This document shows positions 61,863-64,000 of a stretch of 64,000 nucleotides of DNA, in pieces. Each line of letters begins with the position of its first letter. The stretch's first letter is position 1. Under the pieces are notes generated by a model. It searched no databases, had not been told where the DNA came from, and was given only the letters and a program-made list of their open reading frames with translations. Source of the DNA: Ailurus styani (lineage: Eukaryota > Chordata > Mammalia > Carnivora > Ailuridae); the NCBI GenBank assembly GCA_002007465.1, contig LNAC01000854.1, positions 536,699 to 600,698 of the forward strand, given 5' to 3'. Position numbers and translations under genes: made by a program.

Positions 61863-62057
61863 AGAGATATTTAACATTTTTTTCACACATGGTCTCCAAA
61901 ATCATCAATGTACTTTACGCTAATAGCACATCTCAATTTGAATCAGCTATATTTCAAGTACTCGAGTGACAGATGGGTAGAGTTTTGAACAATACAAATC
62001 TAAAAATGGCAAAAAGCAATGAAGACACCTACCTCTAACTTCCAAAGCCCACTCTAG

Positions 62058-62084
62058 AAACAAAACAAAACAAAACAAAACAAA
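62058..62084 (+). repeat. (AAAAC)n repeat
   Basis: Five near-perfect pentanucleotide units. Confidence 0.9.
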
Positions 62085-62699
62085 CCAGCAGCACCACTAT
62101 GACTGCAGAGAATTGCTGTCCTTAGGGAAAAGCCCAGTTTATGCTGGAGTTGGACATAAAGACACTGCACATACAGGAGATATTAGTGAGAATGAACCAT
62201 GAATTTCAGAGGGCGCTAACAGGGAGGGCATACATGGTCCAGGGCAAGTCATTTATTTTTGAATATGCCTACTAGTCTCTAAAGAATGGAAGCCAGTCTC
62301 AGAGGCTAACAAGTTTTTTACTGGTTGTGATATACCAAAGACTCAATATTCGTAATTCTAAAGAAGTGTTGTTATAATCTTAATAGCCCCATGGAGAAAA
62401 TATTTTAAATACTGTATTATATTGTATTTGTGTACCTATATACACAAGTAACCAACATATGCCTATTAGGCCACATTCTGTAATATATAAAATGTAAAAA
62501 ATCAACTTCTAACTGGTTTCTATTTATTTCCTATACTCAAGTCAGGGTATTTTCATGGGCTTTATTTGTTAGCAAGGGAGAGTATTGTGAGAATAGGGTT
62601 GCCTTTTGCCTTTCATAGGCAATCATATATGGCAAAAGGAACCCTGAAATCCTGGATTAATATATTAGAGATCTGACTATAGTATGATATATTCTTTCA

Positions 62700-62790
62700 A
62701 ATGCCAGGTAACCACATACGAGTTACATAATCTCATTGTGACTTAGGTGGCTCATCTATAAAGGTAAGGGACAGACCAGATTCATTAGCA
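62700..62790 (+). mobile_element. Possible MIR fragment
   Basis: ACATAATCTCATTGTGACTT then GGCTCATCTATAAAGGTAAG is weakly MIR-like. Confidence 0.4.
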
Positions 62791-63189
62791 TATTTTTCAA
62801 GAATCCTTTCACTTCTAACAGTCCACATAAGGTTCTCTGGTTTCCACTGTTACAGGTTAAATAAAAACCGTGTCTATTTTATTTAGAAAAATAAATGAAA
62901 ACCTTAACTTTACATAACTTGCCTTAATAGAATCATGACAAGACTGGTTGAAGGATATATAACACTAAAAGGAAAAGCAATTTCATTTTTCTATTATAGC
63001 AGTAAAAACCTTTCAGTAAACAAATGATATGCTTTTCTCCATTTGTCCTCAAAAAGACTTAGATACAGCATGCATGAAGTCTACAGCAGGGCCAGTGGCT
63101 GTCAGCATATTTTAATTACATTTACTTTCCATAAATTGAATTCTAGAGTTGCATAAATGGACAATTTCTTTATGGCTCTCCCTGATAAA

Positions 63190-63322
63190 TAGGGTGACCA
63201 TACAATTTACCATACAAACTGAGACACTTCTGAAAGTAAGAGAGGGACATTATATATAATTACACCACGAACACAAGCATAAACCAAGACTATGCTATAC
63301 AAACCAAGACATGTTTACCCTA
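63190..63322 (+). mobile_element. Small TIR element (DNA-transposon MITE-like)
   Basis: A 133-bp element begins TAGGGTGACCATAC. The last 14 bases, reverse-complemented, read TAGGGTAAACATGT. The interior has CAAACTGAGACACTTCTGAA and GCATAAACCAAGACTATGCT. It resembles a known mammalian nonautonomous DNA transposon whose name I cannot give with certainty. Strand is arbitrary. Confidence 0.55.
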
Positions 63323-64000
63323 CTGTTTGGGAATTATAACTAACATTAGCCTAGCCAACCTAACAAAAGTAAACACTACGCATTCAAAAATTTTAGATGT
63401 TATTCTTATGCTTTCCTTAACTTTCAAAGATCTGTACCATATTATAGTTCGGCTTGAATAGAATGAGATTCTTTGGTCCAATTGTTTGATGCTCTTATTT
63501 AAAGATGGAAAACCCAACACAGGCCAGGAAGGAAAAAGTTGGATCAAGATAGAGCAAAAACAATAAACTGGCCAAAAAATCAGCAGTGTCAAAATGTTTT
63601 AATAAGCCTATAAAGGAATTCCAGTGGTTGATATAAAGTACAATGAGACACCAAGGAAATTAAAGACCGCAGATTTCATGGTATCAGAAGAAAACTGCAC
63701 TCACAAACACAGAATATACCTAGCTGAATGGCAGCTTGTGAAAATACAACTAAAGGGATCCCATTCAAATTTCAACCAGGCTGAGTCACAGTTTAATGTA
63801 AGCCTTTTTGTGTGAGAAAGAAAGAATGCTTCTTCCAATGGCAAGATAATGAATCTTCCATTCACAGAAAAGAAATCTAAGAACATTCAGGGTTAAGGGT
63901 GTGATTAGTTCAAGCATTTTCAAAGGATGCCTACCTCCACTTTCTAAAAAAAAAAAAAAAGAATTTGTTTGAGCAGAGTATTTTTTCCAACTTTGTCAAA

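Larger units (their letters stand above)
61863..64000. other. Probable TPK1 intron, few features
   Basis: The (AAAAC)n tract, the TIR element at 63190 and a weak MIR. No TPK1 exon recognised up to the window edge. Confidence 0.5.

Overview
This is vertebrate nuclear DNA, not a microbial or accessory region. Dispersed tRNA-derived carnivore SINEs (CAN-SINE type), 5'-truncated L1s with the carnivore-style 3' end, and older L2, MIR and MaLR remnants mark it as a carnivoran genome. Several young SINEs share a CT-rich 3' body (TCTGCCTGCCTCTCTGCC followed by TACTTGTGATCTCT) that I associate with mustelids (ferret, mink, otter, badger). That last step rests on recall, not a search.

The one functional gene I can prove is TPK1 (thiamin pyrophosphokinase 1) on the minus strand. 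Two coding exons are present. Positions 55593-55739 encode the end of the catalytic domain, and 16319-16430 encode the start of the thiamin-binding domain. They are separated by a 39,162-bp intron. Both are open, have AG/GT splice sites and join in phase. Earlier exons would lie beyond 64000 and the terminal exon below position 1, so most of the window is probably TPK1 intron. In human this gene lies at 7q35.

Layout. 1-16318 is intron downstream of the second exon, with SINEs, two L1 ORF2/3' fragments, a MaLR LTR, and an old L1 fragment ending about 80 bp from the exon. 16319-16430 is a TPK1 exon. 16431-55592 is the large intron. It holds an L1 insertion containing a 407-base assembly gap (23084-23490), L2 ORF2-derived sequence (about 27150-28050), a MaLR LTR, and a patchwork of old L1 pieces at 35270-37560. 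It also holds an SNRPN processed pseudogene (38035-38940) and a three-layer nest of repeats at 46980-47915. 55593-55739 is the other TPK1 exon. 55740-64000 is upstream intron with an L1, an exact 134-bp direct duplication around a single N at 60681 (probably an assembly artefact), and a small terminal-inverted-repeat element near the right end.

Nearly all open frames outside the two exons are chance or repeat-derived. I found no CRISPR array, operon, rRNA or tRNA gene, or undescribed system. The points most worth checking are the two exons, the SNRPN retrocopy, the nested and target-site-flanked insertions, and the two assembly anomalies.
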